From CAWJPY01 sp963844865 (GTDB lineage Bacteria > Acidobacteriota > Thermoanaerobaculia > Thermoanaerobaculales > Sulfomarinibacteraceae), in the NCBI GenBank assembly GCA_963844865.1, contig CAWJPY010000012.1:124001-188000 (forward strand): a DNA stretch of 64,000 nt. The letters run 5' to 3'. This document shows positions 9,509-18,172 of this stretch, piece after piece; the first letter of the stretch is position 1, and every line of letters starts with the position of its first letter. A program made the translations under genes and the position numbers. The notes under the pieces are model-generated. The model was given only the letters and a program-made list of their open reading frames with translations, was not told the origin of the DNA and made no database searches.

Positions 9509-9994
9509 ATGGTGCGATGCAAGGACTACTCCGTCACCCAGGTGCGCATCGACATGCACCGGGTGGGCATCGTGGGTCTCGCGGACGCCCTCGAGGCCGC
9601 CGCCGAGTCCGGGCTCGAGGAGCGCTCGGCGATCGAGGACCTACTCCTCGACACCGTTGCCGCACGCAACTACGTGCCAGCGGACCACGTCGCCGCCTAC
9701 CGCCGCGCCCTGTGGCGGGAGTTCGAGCGCCACCGGGGTCGTGACATCAGCCCGTACTTCGACGACGTGCATGTGACGGTACGCGGCCCGGCCGGGGAGT
9801 CGCGCGATCGTTTCGTGACCCTCCTGGCCGCGGTGCTCGCGGAGTTCGAGCTGCGCCCCCTCGTTCACTTCGAAGGGCAGACGACAGGCGACTCCGCGCT
9901 CCAGCTCGACCTGGCCGGGGACACCATCCTGCGAGGGATGCCCACGCGCCGCACGCTGCGCAGCGCCATCTACCGGAGCTTCTCCGACTGGTGA
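9509..9994 (+). CDS. Conserved protein of unknown function, 161 aa
   Basis: A cytosolic protein of about 161 residues. The N-terminal half has the pattern IDMHRVGIVGL, then EERSAIEDLLLDTVAARNYVP and a following ALWREFERH. This resembles a small helical module seen in redox-linked bacterial and archaeal proteins, but no function can be assigned. The C-terminal half is an alpha/beta segment ending TLRSAIYRSFSDW. The ATG at 9509 lies just after GGAGG (9501-9505); the GTG at 9512 is an equally good start. It is divergent from msrB. A hairpin at 10013-10031 probably ends the transcript. Confidence 0.55.
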   Translation: MVRCKDYSVTQVRIDMHRVGIVGLADALEAAAESGLEERSAIEDLLLDTVAARNYVPADHVAAYRRALWREFERHRGRDISPYFDDVHVTVRGPAGESRDRFVTLLAAVLAEFELRPLVHFEGQTTGDSALQLDLAGDTILRGMPTRRTLRSAIYRSFSDW

Positions 9995-10012
9995 CCCGGC
10001 TGAAAGTGAACA

Positions 10013-10031
10013 CGGGACGCGGGTCGTCCCG
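10013..10031. terminator. Hairpin between convergent genes
   Basis: CGGGACG (10013-10019) pairs with CGTCCCG (10025-10031) across a 5-base loop, 19 bases after a stop codon and ahead of an opposing gene. The position fits a transcription terminator, although no T-run follows. Confidence 0.5.
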
Positions 10032-10114
10032 CCGCCAGCATCAATCTCCGGACGCCGTGCAGTGGAGCTGCGGTCCGTCACCCGGACGTGGCTCGATCAT
10101 GTCTGACCCTGCCC

Positions 10115-10483
10115 TCACTGCAGACGGTGGTTGACCAGGCGGTGCACGATCAGCCCGGTCAGCACGCCGCCCGCGATCCACACCGCGCGGGAGCTCCTGA
10201 CGGAGCGGAGGGCGTCGCCGGCGACGCGGGTGGCCGGTCGATAGCGGATGTAGTCTGAGGTGCGCTCGAGGCGGCGTGCCACCATGTGGGCCTCGTCGGG
10301 GCGCTCGAAGCGCGCTCCGAGATCGCGGATCTGGTGGGCGACGCTTTCGACCATCTCGGCTGCGTTGAGGCGAAAGCTCTCGGAACCGGCCTCGACGCGC
10401 TCGGCCACACGGTTCGCCGCTTCGTGGGTGGCCCCTCGGGTGACCCCGTTGACTGCGTCCTTGAGTACTGCAAGCTCGGCCAT
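10115..10483 (-). CDS. Small membrane-anchored helical protein
   Basis: A 122-residue protein of unknown function. Residues 1-90 are charged and predicted helical (repeated Ala, Glu and Arg). Residues about 97-115 form one hydrophobic segment (AVWIAGGVLTGLIVHRLV). The architecture recalls ElaB/YqjD-like inner-membrane stress proteins, but sequence similarity is not evident. The ATG is preceded by AAAGGAGG at ideal spacing, which supports expression. It is divergent from the UbiB-like kinase gene at 10619. Confidence 0.6.
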   Translation of the reverse strand: MAELAVLKDAVNGVTRGATHEAANRVAERVEAGSESFRLNAAEMVESVAHQIRDLGARFERPDEAHMVARRLERTSDYIRYRPATRVAGDALRSVRSSRAVWIAGGVLTGLIVHRLVNHRLQ

Positions 10484-10618
10484 GGATGGCCTCCTTTCTG
10501 CCGAGATCTGATCTCGGCATCCACCCCGTACAACGCACCAGGCGGGCGCGGCAATCCATGGCCCGTGCGCACTGGTGTCGCGGCCGGGATGGGTCTAGTG
10601 TGGTGGGTGGGGTGTCGC

Positions 10619-11932
10619 GTGTCGGACGAGCAGCTGATCACCTCGGCGGTGCAGCGTTTCCTCAAGCTGGGCGGTCTGATCGGCCGGGTGGGCGTGTCGG
10701 TGGTCGGCGAGCAGGTCCTGGACCTGGCACGCTCGGGGCCGGTGCGCCAGGTGCGCAAGACGGAGAACCTGGTCCGCAACGCCAGTCGCATCGTGGCCAC
10801 GCTGGGGGAGCTCAAGGGCGCGGCCATGAAGGTGGGACAGATGCTCAGCCTCCACGAGACCCTCCTGCCCCCGGAGGTGGCGGAGGTGCTGCGCGCCCTG
10901 CAGAAGGAGGCGCCGGCGGTCCCCGCCGAGGTCATGCGCTTCGAGATCGAGGGCGCCCTCGACGACTACGACCGGCTGTTCGAGTCCCTGGATCTGGACG
11001 CCTTCGCCGCGGCCTCCATCGGCCAGGTCCACCGCGGCGTCCTCCGGGACGGTCGGCAGGTGGCGGTCAAGATCCAGTACCCTCTCATCGACGAGATCGT
11101 GAAGGCCGACCTCAAGAACCTGAAGACGCTCCTGGGCGCCCTGTTCAGCTTGATCATGGACATGGATTTCGAGCCCTTCTGGGGCGAGGTGCGCGACCGC
11201 CTCCTGGAGGAGCTCGACTACACCCACGAGGCCGCCAACATCCGCCGCATGGCCGAGCTCCACGCCGCCGTGCCCGAGGTCGTGATCCCCGAGGTGGTGG
11301 AGGAGGCCAGCACACGCAACGTGCTGACCATGGAGTACCTGCCGGGGATCCCCCCCGAGGAGGCGTGCTCCGACGCCTACGACGCCGAGCTGCGCAGCCG
11401 CTGGGGGATCGTGCTCTTCGAGTTCCAGCTCCGGGGGCTGCTCGAGCACGGCGTCCTGCACGCCGACCCCAACCTGGCCAACTTCGCCTTCCTCGAGGAC
11501 GGTCGGGTCATCGTGTACGACTTCGGCTGTGTGAAGGATGTCCCTCAGCGCCTGGCCGCAGGCTATGCCAGGCTGCTGATGGCGGCGGCCGAGGGAGCGA
11601 CCTCGGCGATCCCGGAGATCCTGTTCGCCATGGGCATCTCCAGGGAGGGGGACAGTCCCCTGCGGACCGAGCTTTTCGAGCCCTACGTGGAGCTCCTCGC
11701 CCCCATCCTCCGGGCGGCCCCCCCCTACACCTTCGGGGGAGACCCACAGCTGTATCGCCGCATCTTCGACCTCGGGCTGTCCAGCTTCGCCGAGTCCAGG
11801 GGGTGGCGGGTCCCCAAGGACGTGATCTTCATCGATCGCTCCCTGGCGGGCCACTTCGGCAACCTGTGCCGACTCGAGGCAACCGGTCCCTGGAGGGATC
11901 TGGTCCTGCGCTACGCCGCCGGGCGTGGGTGA
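10619..11932 (+). CDS. ABC1/UbiB family atypical kinase-like ATPase
   Basis: A 437-residue protein of the ABC1/UbiB/ADCK family, usually linked to quinone biosynthesis or lipid-soluble cofactor handling. The family-specific KxGQ motif is present (AMKVGQMLS), as are the Ala-rich loop and QVH (ASIGQVHRG), the nucleotide-binding Lys (VAVKIQYP), HADPNLANF and YDFGC. No C-terminal membrane helices are evident. The GTG at 10619 is chosen close to the conserved start, but the ribosome site is G-rich rather than classical. No other quinone gene lies nearby, so the exact role is inferred from the family alone. Confidence 0.85.
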   Translation: MSDEQLITSAVQRFLKLGGLIGRVGVSVVGEQVLDLARSGPVRQVRKTENLVRNASRIVATLGELKGAAMKVGQMLSLHETLLPPEVAEVLRALQKEAPAVPAEVMRFEIEGALDDYDRLFESLDLDAFAAASIGQVHRGVLRDGRQVAVKIQYPLIDEIVKADLKNLKTLLGALFSLIMDMDFEPFWGEVRDRLLEELDYTHEAANIRRMAELHAAVPEVVIPEVVEEASTRNVLTMEYLPGIPPEEACSDAYDAELRSRWGIVLFEFQLRGLLEHGVLHADPNLANFAFLEDGRVIVYDFGCVKDVPQRLAAGYARLLMAAAEGATSAIPEILFAMGISREGDSPLRTELFEPYVELLAPILRAAPPYTFGGDPQLYRRIFDLGLSSFAESRGWRVPKDVIFIDRSLAGHFGNLCRLEATGPWRDLVLRYAAGRG

Positions 11933-12008
11933 TCGGCCTGTCCCGGCACGGCTCCCGAGCTCGATCAGCGACGCGGGTCCCGGTCTCGCTCCGGTGGATG
12001 ATCCAAGA

Positions 12009-12035
12009 TTGACAGAGCCCAAGCCGCCGTATCAT
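12009..12035 (+). promoter_or_regulatory. Possible sigma70-type promoter of the LysE-like gene
   Basis: TTGACA at 12009-12014 and TATCAT at 12030-12035, with a 15-base spacer. This is shorter than optimal. The start codon of the exporter is 20 bases downstream. Confidence 0.35.
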
Positions 12036-12055
12036 GCTGCCGGAGCCGCAGGAGC

Positions 12056-12721
12056 ATGGACCTCTCGTCGTTGCCTCTCACCGTGGCGTCAGCCTTCGTG
12101 GTCACGCTGGCGACGGTGATCGTGCCCAACCCGAGCACGATCGCCGCCAGCCGGTTGGTGGTCACGCGGGGAGCGCGCGCTGCGGCCGCCTTCCTGTCCG
12201 CGGTGGTGGTCCTGGACGTGGCCGTCTTCTTCGTGATGGCCCTGGGCCTGCAGCCCCTGCTCTACAGCATCGGCGGGACCTCCTACCTGGTGCCCATCGC
12301 CGGCGCCGGCATGGTGATCGTGGGCGCGGTCATGATGGTCACCGCACCCCGGGCCGCGGCCAAGCTGCGTGCGCGCCAGCAGGGATCGGCCGCGGGCAGG
12401 GGCAACGGCGGTCTGCACGGACCGTTCCTGGCAGGTCTCCTGGTGCCCGCGGCCAACCCCGGCTTCTGGGTGTGGTGGACCACGGTGGGCACGTCGTTCA
12501 TCCACGCCGCCCGGCAGTGGGGCAAGGTTGGGCTCGCCCTCCTGTTGGCTTCCTTCCTGGCGGGCGTGTCCGCCTGGTACATCCCCCTGGTCCTGGCCCT
12601 GCGGCGCGGCAAGGACGTGTTCTCGCCCCGGATCCTGCGCTGGGTGCTGTTCGGGTTCGGGGCGGCGCTGATCGCCATCGGCGCCCATCTCCTGTGGAAG
12701 GTCTTGCAGGGCGCGCCCTGA
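12056..12721 (+). CDS. LysE/RhtB family amino-acid exporter
   Basis: A 221-residue inner-membrane protein with six hydrophobic segments. The early LysE-family motif is present as VPNPSTIAASRLVVTRGARA, followed later by GLLVPAANPGFWVWW. The family exports basic or neutral amino acids and related metabolites. The substrate cannot be read from the sequence. A possible promoter lies at 12009-12035. The gene ends two bases from the stop of the convergent cytochrome b gene. Confidence 0.8.
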   Translation: MDLSSLPLTVASAFVVTLATVIVPNPSTIAASRLVVTRGARAAAAFLSAVVVLDVAVFFVMALGLQPLLYSIGGTSYLVPIAGAGMVIVGAVMMVTAPRAAAKLRARQQGSAAGRGNGGLHGPFLAGLLVPAANPGFWVWWTTVGTSFIHAARQWGKVGLALLLASFLAGVSAWYIPLVLALRRGKDVFSPRILRWVLFGFGAALIAIGAHLLWKVLQGAP

Positions 12722-12722
12722 G

Positions 12723-13940
12723 TCAGTGCCGGGTCGCGCGGCCGAGGACGGCCCGCACTCCCACCGTGACCAGGGCCGGCACCCCCACGAGAAGGACTCC
12801 GAAGACCCAGGGTGGCACCCCCAGGGTGTCGTGGTACCCGGCGGCGCTGGCAACCAGGAAGAAGCTCACCAGACCCCAGACGGCGCCGGTGCGCAGGGGG
12901 TGTCGAGTGGGCAGCTCCACGTAGCGGATCGGTCGGGTGCTGCGGTCTGCGAGCGGCAGCAGCACTGCCGCCAGCAACAACAGGCCGGGCACCACGATCC
13001 CGCCCCACAGCTCGGGACCGAAGCCGGCCCCGAGCGCCTGGAAGTGCCACGACGAGGGGATGATCTCCAGGATGCCGTAGACCCACAGGAAGTACCAGTC
13101 GGGACGGACGGTCGGGGTGCTCGCGGTGGGCGGCCCGAAGGCCTGGACGGGGTGGGGATCCACGACGCCGGAGGTCACCACCACGACCGCCAGGTAGATG
13201 AAGAGGAGGGTGGTCATCATCAGCGCCTGGCCGGGGACCATGGGGACCCCCAGCATCCTGCCCGGCGCCACACGGCGCGCATAGGCCGGCTGCGTGTGGT
13301 GCTGCTTGATGATCAGGAGGAGATGGACGGCCAGGACCAAGGCGATCAGCACCGGCATGATGAAGATGTGCGCCGCGTACAGGCGGGGGACCGAGTAGGG
13401 TGTCGGGTAGTTGCCCCCGAACAGGAGATTGGCGAGCCAGGAGCCGATCCAGGGGACGGCGCTCGCGATCCCGTAGCCGATCTTCGTCGCCACCACCGCG
13501 AAGGCATCGAAAGGAAGGGCATAGCCGGTGAAGGCCGTGACCACGACCAGCACCAGCAGAGTCAAACCCAACCACCAGTTGATCTCCCTCGGGTTCTTGT
13601 AGCTCCCCGTGAGCAGGTGGCGGAGCAGGTGCAGGAAGGCGGCGGCGATGAAGATGTGGGCCGACCAGTGGTGGGTACCGCGGATGACGCGCCCGAAGGG
13701 AAGCGCGTCGATCCGCACCACCGAGGCGTACGCCGCCGGCACGCCCTGACCGCCGAGCTGGACGGTGCGGCTCGACGACTCGTAGTTGACCGCCAGGAAG
13801 ATACCGGTGACGACGAGAATCACGAAGGCGAAGAGGGCGATCTCGCCCAGGAAGAAGCTGTGGTGGACGGGGAAGATCTTGCGCAGGTAGGAGGCTCGGA
13901 ACCCGTCGACATCCACCCGTCGGTCCAACCAGCCTCGCAC
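12723..13940 (-). CDS. Cytochrome b of a Rieske/cytochrome b complex
   Basis: A 405-residue membrane subunit of a bc-type quinol oxidoreductase, with the cytochrome b6 and subunit IV halves fused as in cytochrome b. Haem-ligand His pairs lie in the second and fourth helices (GTHHWSAHIF, HLLRHLL, YAAHIFIMP, LAVHLLLI). The quinol-site motif reads PDWY instead of PEWY (RPDWYFLWVYG), a known variant. The GTG at 13940 is preferred because AGAGGAGG lies just upstream. An ATG at 13955 overlaps the Rieske stop (ATGA). It is the last gene of the operon that runs from the cytochrome porin. Confidence 0.85.
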   Translation of the reverse strand: MRGWLDRRVDVDGFRASYLRKIFPVHHSFFLGEIALFAFVILVVTGIFLAVNYESSSRTVQLGGQGVPAAYASVVRIDALPFGRVIRGTHHWSAHIFIAAAFLHLLRHLLTGSYKNPREINWWLGLTLLVLVVVTAFTGYALPFDAFAVVATKIGYGIASAVPWIGSWLANLLFGGNYPTPYSVPRLYAAHIFIMPVLIALVLAVHLLLIIKQHHTQPAYARRVAPGRMLGVPMVPGQALMMTTLLFIYLAVVVVTSGVVDPHPVQAFGPPTASTPTVRPDWYFLWVYGILEIIPSSWHFQALGAGFGPELWGGIVVPGLLLLAAVLLPLADRSTRPIRYVELPTRHPLRTGAVWGLVSFFLVASAAGYHDTLGVPPWVFGVLLVGVPALVTVGVRAVLGRATRH

Positions 13941-13951
13941 GCTTCCTCCTC

Positions 13952-14581
13952 TCATGTCGTGGAGCAGCCCGGTGGGGTCATGAACCCTCCGGCCACGGTG
14001 AGGTGGTCGCCGGCGAGGGCCAACGGCAGGGTGGGCAGGGGTCGCGGCGCCGGTCCCGCGAGCACCGTCGCCCCGTCCCAGGGGTCGTAGTGGCTCTTGT
14101 GGCAGGGGCAGAAGAGATACCCGTGGGGGTCGATGCCGAACGGCTTGCCCACCCAGTCCGACACCGTGCAACAGAGGTGGGTGCAGGTGGCGGAGTAGGC
14201 CGCGATCCGGTCCGCCGTGAACTGGAGGTGGGCCGAGCTGAACCAACCCTGGGCGGCCGCGCGAACGAGAAGGATGATGTTGAGGTGGTTCTGGTTGCGG
14301 ATCACCTTGTTGGTGGGGTCCATGGGCCAGGCCAGCACCTGGGGCCCGTCCGCTGGCACGTCGTCCGGACCGATCACCTGGCCCTGGTTGTGGCCGCCGG
14401 CAAACACCAGGAGGTCGCCCTTCTGGGGGGGCGTGTTGGCGGGAGTGACCACGATCTCCGGCACCAGCCCGCCCACCGCCACGAGCAGGGAGATGCCGCC
14501 CACCGCGAGGCCGGCGCCCATGCCGGCCGCCAGGATGTCTCGCCGCGACACGCCGCCGTCGTCGTCTCGATGCTCGCTCAC
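13952..14581 (-). CDS. Rieske 2Fe-2S protein
   Basis: A 209-residue electron carrier of the bc-type complex. A twin-arginine-like SRRDILAAG precedes the single N-terminal helix that anchors it in the membrane with its cluster domain outside. The cluster ligands lie in CTHLCC and CPCHKSHYD (Cys and His in each). The usual Gly of the first box is replaced by Cys, so two adjacent Cys occur. The GTG start overlaps the preceding stop (GTGA), and the stop overlaps the ATG of cytochrome b, so translation of the three genes is coupled. Confidence 0.88.
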   Translation of the reverse strand: MSEHRDDDGGVSRRDILAAGMGAGLAVGGISLLVAVGGLVPEIVVTPANTPPQKGDLLVFAGGHNQGQVIGPDDVPADGPQVLAWPMDPTNKVIRNQNHLNIILLVRAAAQGWFSSAHLQFTADRIAAYSATCTHLCCTVSDWVGKPFGIDPHGYLFCPCHKSHYDPWDGATVLAGPAPRPLPTLPLALAGDHLTVAGGFMTPPGCSTT

Positions 14582-15060
14582 CAGGGGATCTCCTTCTCCC
14601 CGTCGTCGGCGATCACCTCTCGGGTCATGAAGAAGCGCTGATAAAGCAGGAGCACCCCGACGGCGCAGATCGCCATGCCGCCGGCGACACTGGCCTCGAG
14701 GAGAGGCGGCAGGCGGTGCCGGTCGATGCCGTACAGGATGACGCGGAAGAAGAGGCCCTCGCACGCCACGAGGAGGACGAGGACCGCCAGGCCGGCGGCG
14801 AGCGCCATCCGCCCCCGGCTCGGCACGTGCCGCAGTGGCCGGTGCTCCTCGCCCTCCAGCCAGATGGAGACGAAGCCGATGGCGGCGTACACCAGGAAGG
14901 TCATGGCGAAGGCCATGAAGGCGACCTGGAGCGAGCTCAGGGGGCCCGGAGGATGCCCCGTCTGGATGACCGTCTTCTGGCCGGACAGGAAGACGCTCAG
15001 GAACATGGCCACCGCAGCCAACAGGAAGAAGAAGGGGGCGACGGGGCTGTTGCGGTACAT
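14578..15060 (-). CDS. Four-helix membrane protein of the Rieske/cytochrome b operon
   Basis: A 160-residue protein with four hydrophobic segments (near residues 8-26, 46-68, 86-105 and 125-142). It lies between the cytochrome c and Rieske genes and overlaps the latter by four bases. It has no haem or Fe-S motif. Its fixed place suggests an accessory subunit or assembly factor of the quinol-oxidising complex. That role is inferred from gene order alone, since no known family was recognised. Confidence 0.65.
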   Translation of the reverse strand: MYRNSPVAPFFFLLAAVAMFLSVFLSGQKTVIQTGHPPGPLSSLQVAFMAFAMTFLVYAAIGFVSIWLEGEEHRPLRHVPSRGRMALAAGLAVLVLLVACEGLFFRVILYGIDRHRLPPLLEASVAGGMAICAVGVLLLYQRFFMTREVIADDGEKEIPW

Positions 15061-15088
15061 CGTGTGCTCCTCGCCGTGACCGGCCGGG

Positions 15089-15874
15089 CTAGCCGCCGGA
15101 GCCTTCGCCCGCCAGGTTCCTCTCGACCTGGGCCACGGTGACGCCGCCGAAGTCGTTGCCCCAGCTGTTGCGGATGTAGGTCGCCACCTCCGCGATCTCC
15201 TGGGCGGAGAAGCCGCCCCCGATGGGGGGCATGACTGAGTTGAAGCTCTTGCCCTCGACGGTGACGTGCCCCGTCTTGCCGGTCTTCACGGTCTTGGTGA
15301 CCAAGGCCAGGTCCTTCAGGTTGCTGTTCCCCGCCAGGGGGGGGAAGGCGTCGTCCACGCCCTGGCCGTTGGCCTGGTGGCAGCTCTGGCAGTTCTGCGT
15401 GAACAGCTTCTTGCCGGCATCGTAGAAGTCCTTATTGACCGGTGTCTTCTGTTCACCGGAGGTGGCCGGGGACACCGCCGCCAGGAGCTGGCCCGCGGGG
15501 GGTGTGAAGGCGAAGAAGGCCCACACCCCGCCCAGCACGAGGACCGTCGACGCCGCGAACAGCACGGAACGGGCGGGTGCCCTCGGCGGCTCGGCCGGCG
15601 CACTCGTGACCTGCAGCTCCACCGTTCCCTGGACCACGTCCCCGGCATGGAGGCCGTCGACCGCCACCTCCGGCAGGTTGTCCACCGTGAAGGCGATCTC
15701 CCGCTCGTCGCGGCCGCCCCCTGCAAAGACGGTGACGACCCTCAGGGTATGGGGCCCGTCGCTGAGACCGGCGGTGTCCAGACGGAGGGTGAAGGGGGCC
15801 TGCTCGAGGACCTGCGTCGGCTCCGGACCGGCGTCGTCCACGTACATCTCGATGCGTTGGATCTGGCGTGCCAT
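15089..15874 (-). CDS. Membrane-anchored c-type cytochrome with N-terminal Ig-like domain
   Basis: A 261-residue protein. Residues about 1-95 look like an Ig-like beta domain (FTLRLDTAGLSDGPHTLRV). About 105-127 is a transmembrane helix. The remainder is a mono-haem cytochrome c with CQSCH and a downstream Met in SVMPPIGGGFS. The ATG at 15874 follows GGGAGG. It would accept electrons from the Rieske/cytochrome b complex encoded next to it. An Ig domain on the cytoplasmic side of a single helix would be unusual, so topology needs care. The motif leaves the cytochrome part in no doubt. Confidence 0.8.
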   Translation of the reverse strand: MARQIQRIEMYVDDAGPEPTQVLEQAPFTLRLDTAGLSDGPHTLRVVTVFAGGGRDEREIAFTVDNLPEVAVDGLHAGDVVQGTVELQVTSAPAEPPRAPARSVLFAASTVLVLGGVWAFFAFTPPAGQLLAAVSPATSGEQKTPVNKDFYDAGKKLFTQNCQSCHQANGQGVDDAFPPLAGNSNLKDLALVTKTVKTGKTGHVTVEGKSFNSVMPPIGGGFSAQEIAEVATYIRNSWGNDFGGVTVAQVERNLAGEGSGG

Positions 15875-15924
15875 CGTGCCTCCCGTTGGCCTTGCGTGGT
15901 TCCGACTCGGCACCGGGGCCGCGA

Positions 15925-17253
15925 TCAGAAGGCGAACCACAGGTTGACGTACAGCGTGTTGTTGTTCGAGGCGTCGCGCCCGAAGCCGTCGTAGTTCGAG
16001 CCGGCGCCGTTGAAGGTGTTGTAGACGGTGTACTGGGCTAGGAACTTGGTGTTGTACCAGGGCACCCAGTCTAGCTCGACCATGAAGCCGTCGCTCTTCG
16101 GGGAGCCCGTGCGGCTGCCGTCGATGGGGTCGGGTGCGTACAGGAGCGGGTCGGAGTCGCCGGTGGTGGAGAAGTAGGCCAGGGTGGCGCCGTACTTGCG
16201 ATCGTGGTAGTAGGTTCCGGAGATCCTGAGGGTACGCAGGGTGTCCGACGGGTTGGCGGTGACGCCGAGGGGGAAGCTGGCGTCCCAGTCCTGCTGCTCG
16301 TGAATCCACGTGGCGTGGGCGGTGATGGTGTGTGTGGTGCCCGGCAGCCACTGGACCTGGCCGTCGACGGCGAGGTCCAGGAAGTGGTCCGTGGCGCCCG
16401 CCAGGGCCATCCCGCCTCCGGGGAAGACCTTGGCCGACAGCCCGTAGGTGCCCACCTCCCAGGAGGTGGTCCCGGCGTCATGGGCCCAAGCCAGCCGCCA
16501 GTACGGCATGACGCCGTCGATGATGTCGCTGTCGCCGGCGTCGGGTGGTTCGTTGCCCCCGATCTGGGAGGAACGATAGCCCGCCAGCAGGCCGTAGAAG
16601 CTGCTCTTCCAGGAGACGAGCCCGCCGAGACCGGCCACCTGCTGGGCGAGCCCACCGTCGATCAAGGCGGCGGCCGCGGGTGCCGGTGCGACCGGCGATG
16701 CGACGTAGGGATAACCCCAGGCGGGGGTGCTGTTCCAGAGGTCCTCTACCGTGGGGTTGTTGTTGAGCGTGGCGCCGATGATCAGGTCGCCCTGGCTGGT
16801 CTGGTGGGCGTAGCGGACGTCGGTGTTGTCCATGGAGAAGTGGTCGTCGACGCCGTCGTAGGTGATCTGGAGGAACGTACCCATCTCCGAGGAGATGCGC
16901 CCGGCATAGAAGAAGGAGAGCTGGTCCGGCAGGAGCACGTCGTCGTTCTGCGTCCCCGGTTGCTCCGTTCGGGTGGACGTGTACGACGTCATGAGCATGA
17001 GGGAGATCGGCGCCCAGTAGGCCTCCTGCAGGCGCGGCGTCTCCCCCTCGGTGTGACTGGCCATGGTGTAGCCCCGCAGCTTGAAGTTGCGGCCGAAGGG
17101 GGTGAGCTGGGGGAAGACGGTGTGGCAGGTGGAGCACGGGACCCCGAGCTGACGGGCGAAGCTGGGCACCGCCTCGACGCGGTCGGCGGACAGGAGCAGT
17201 GCAACGAGGACGACAGCGCCAGTCGACAGGACGAATCGGACACCGCTCCGCAT
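15925..17253 (-). CDS. Outer-membrane porin-like protein with N-terminal haem motif
   Basis: A 442-residue exported protein. A signal peptide is followed at once by FARQLGVPCSTCHTVFPQL, a CxxCH haem site at residues 40-44. The rest is rich in alternating Tyr/Trp beta strands and ends in Trp-Phe-Ala-Phe, the terminal-Phe pattern of outer-membrane barrels. Such cytochrome-porin fusions occur in several Gram-negative phyla, and a role in moving electrons or substrates across the outer membrane is plausible but not shown. It is the first gene of the Rieske/cytochrome b cluster. The ATG follows GAGGGGAGG. Confidence 0.7.
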   Translation of the reverse strand: MRSGVRFVLSTGAVVLVALLLSADRVEAVPSFARQLGVPCSTCHTVFPQLTPFGRNFKLRGYTMASHTEGETPRLQEAYWAPISLMLMTSYTSTRTEQPGTQNDDVLLPDQLSFFYAGRISSEMGTFLQITYDGVDDHFSMDNTDVRYAHQTSQGDLIIGATLNNNPTVEDLWNSTPAWGYPYVASPVAPAPAAAALIDGGLAQQVAGLGGLVSWKSSFYGLLAGYRSSQIGGNEPPDAGDSDIIDGVMPYWRLAWAHDAGTTSWEVGTYGLSAKVFPGGGMALAGATDHFLDLAVDGQVQWLPGTTHTITAHATWIHEQQDWDASFPLGVTANPSDTLRTLRISGTYYHDRKYGATLAYFSTTGDSDPLLYAPDPIDGSRTGSPKSDGFMVELDWVPWYNTKFLAQYTVYNTFNGAGSNYDGFGRDASNNNTLYVNLWFAF

Positions 17254-17383
17254 AGCGAGCCTCCCCTCGGGCCAGATCCTCTTGGAACGTGCAACTCGCC
17301 CCTGCGGGCTGCTATTTCGAAAGAGAATGCCCTGTGCCGTGCGTGCCGGTGCTGTGTGCTCCAGTCCCGCTCTCCGGGCCTCC

Positions 17384-18106
17384 TCAACCCGCCGCGGTCT
17401 GCAGCCGTCGGTCGAGCTCTCGCGAGGCCCGGATCACCCGCAGATAGCCGCGGATGCCGATGGCGGTGACCACCAGGCTCGCGAGCACCAGGCCGGCGTC
17501 GAAGAGGCTCCACAGGGAGGGCCCGAAGAGCCGGAAGAGAGCGATGCCCAGGGTCAGGAAGGCGAGGCCGGTGCGGATGAGCGCCAGCGCGGTTCGCCCC
17601 CGGGCGAGCTCGGTGCGCAGGCGAGAGAGCAAGGTTCGGGTGGTGGCCAGGTCGTTGCGTTCCGACGCCAGGGTGGTGCGACGCTCGGACAGACCGGTGC
17701 GGGTGCGCGCCATGTCGGTGCGCTGCCCGGACAGGTTGGTCCGGGCCCTCCCCATGTCGGTGCGCAGCACGGCCAGGTCGGTGCGTTGGCCGGCCAGGCT
17801 CGAGCGCTCCCGGGAGAGGTCGGTGCGGATGCCGGCCAGCTCCGTTCCCCTCGTGGAGAGGCGGGTCTGCTCGCGGGTGAGGTCGGTTCGTTCCGCGGCC
17901 ATCTCGGTCCGTTGCCGCGCGTACGTCGAGGTGCTGGCGGCGTACTCCAGCAGGCCCGAGCTGGTGGTGGTGCGCTCGCGCTCCAGCTCATGGATCCCCC
18001 GCTCCAGCTCCGTTTCGGTCTCTTGCAGCCGCACTGCGCGGTCCAGCAGAGAGCGGATGGCGGTGAGGTCCGATCGCACGCTGCCTTGGAAGGTGTTCTC
18101 GGCCAT
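17384..18106 (-). CDS. DUF202 (YidH-like) membrane protein with 17 R-T heptads
   Basis: A 240-residue protein. Residues 66-184 are 17 uninterrupted seven-residue units of the form RT-x-(L/M)-x-x-x. They merge into the DUF202 signature at the end (RTELARG, RTALALI, RTGLAFL), followed by two transmembrane helices. Ordinary DUF202/YidH proteins carry only two or three such units and are about half this length. A long helix or coiled coil projecting from the membrane is likely. Function unknown. A GAGGGGG ribosome site precedes the ATG. It lies after the cytidylate-kinase-like gene in the same direction. Confidence 0.8.
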   Translation of the reverse strand: MAENTFQGSVRSDLTAIRSLLDRAVRLQETETELERGIHELERERTTTSSGLLEYAASTSTYARQRTEMAAERTDLTREQTRLSTRGTELAGIRTDLSRERSSLAGQRTDLAVLRTDMGRARTNLSGQRTDMARTRTGLSERRTTLASERNDLATTRTLLSRLRTELARGRTALALIRTGLAFLTLGIALFRLFGPSLWSLFDAGLVLASLVVTAIGIRGYLRVIRASRELDRRLQTAAG

Positions 18107-18172
18107 GATGACGTCCCCCTCTGTACGGCGCGATGGCGTCCCACCGCCGGGTGAGGACGGAGCGCACGCTCC

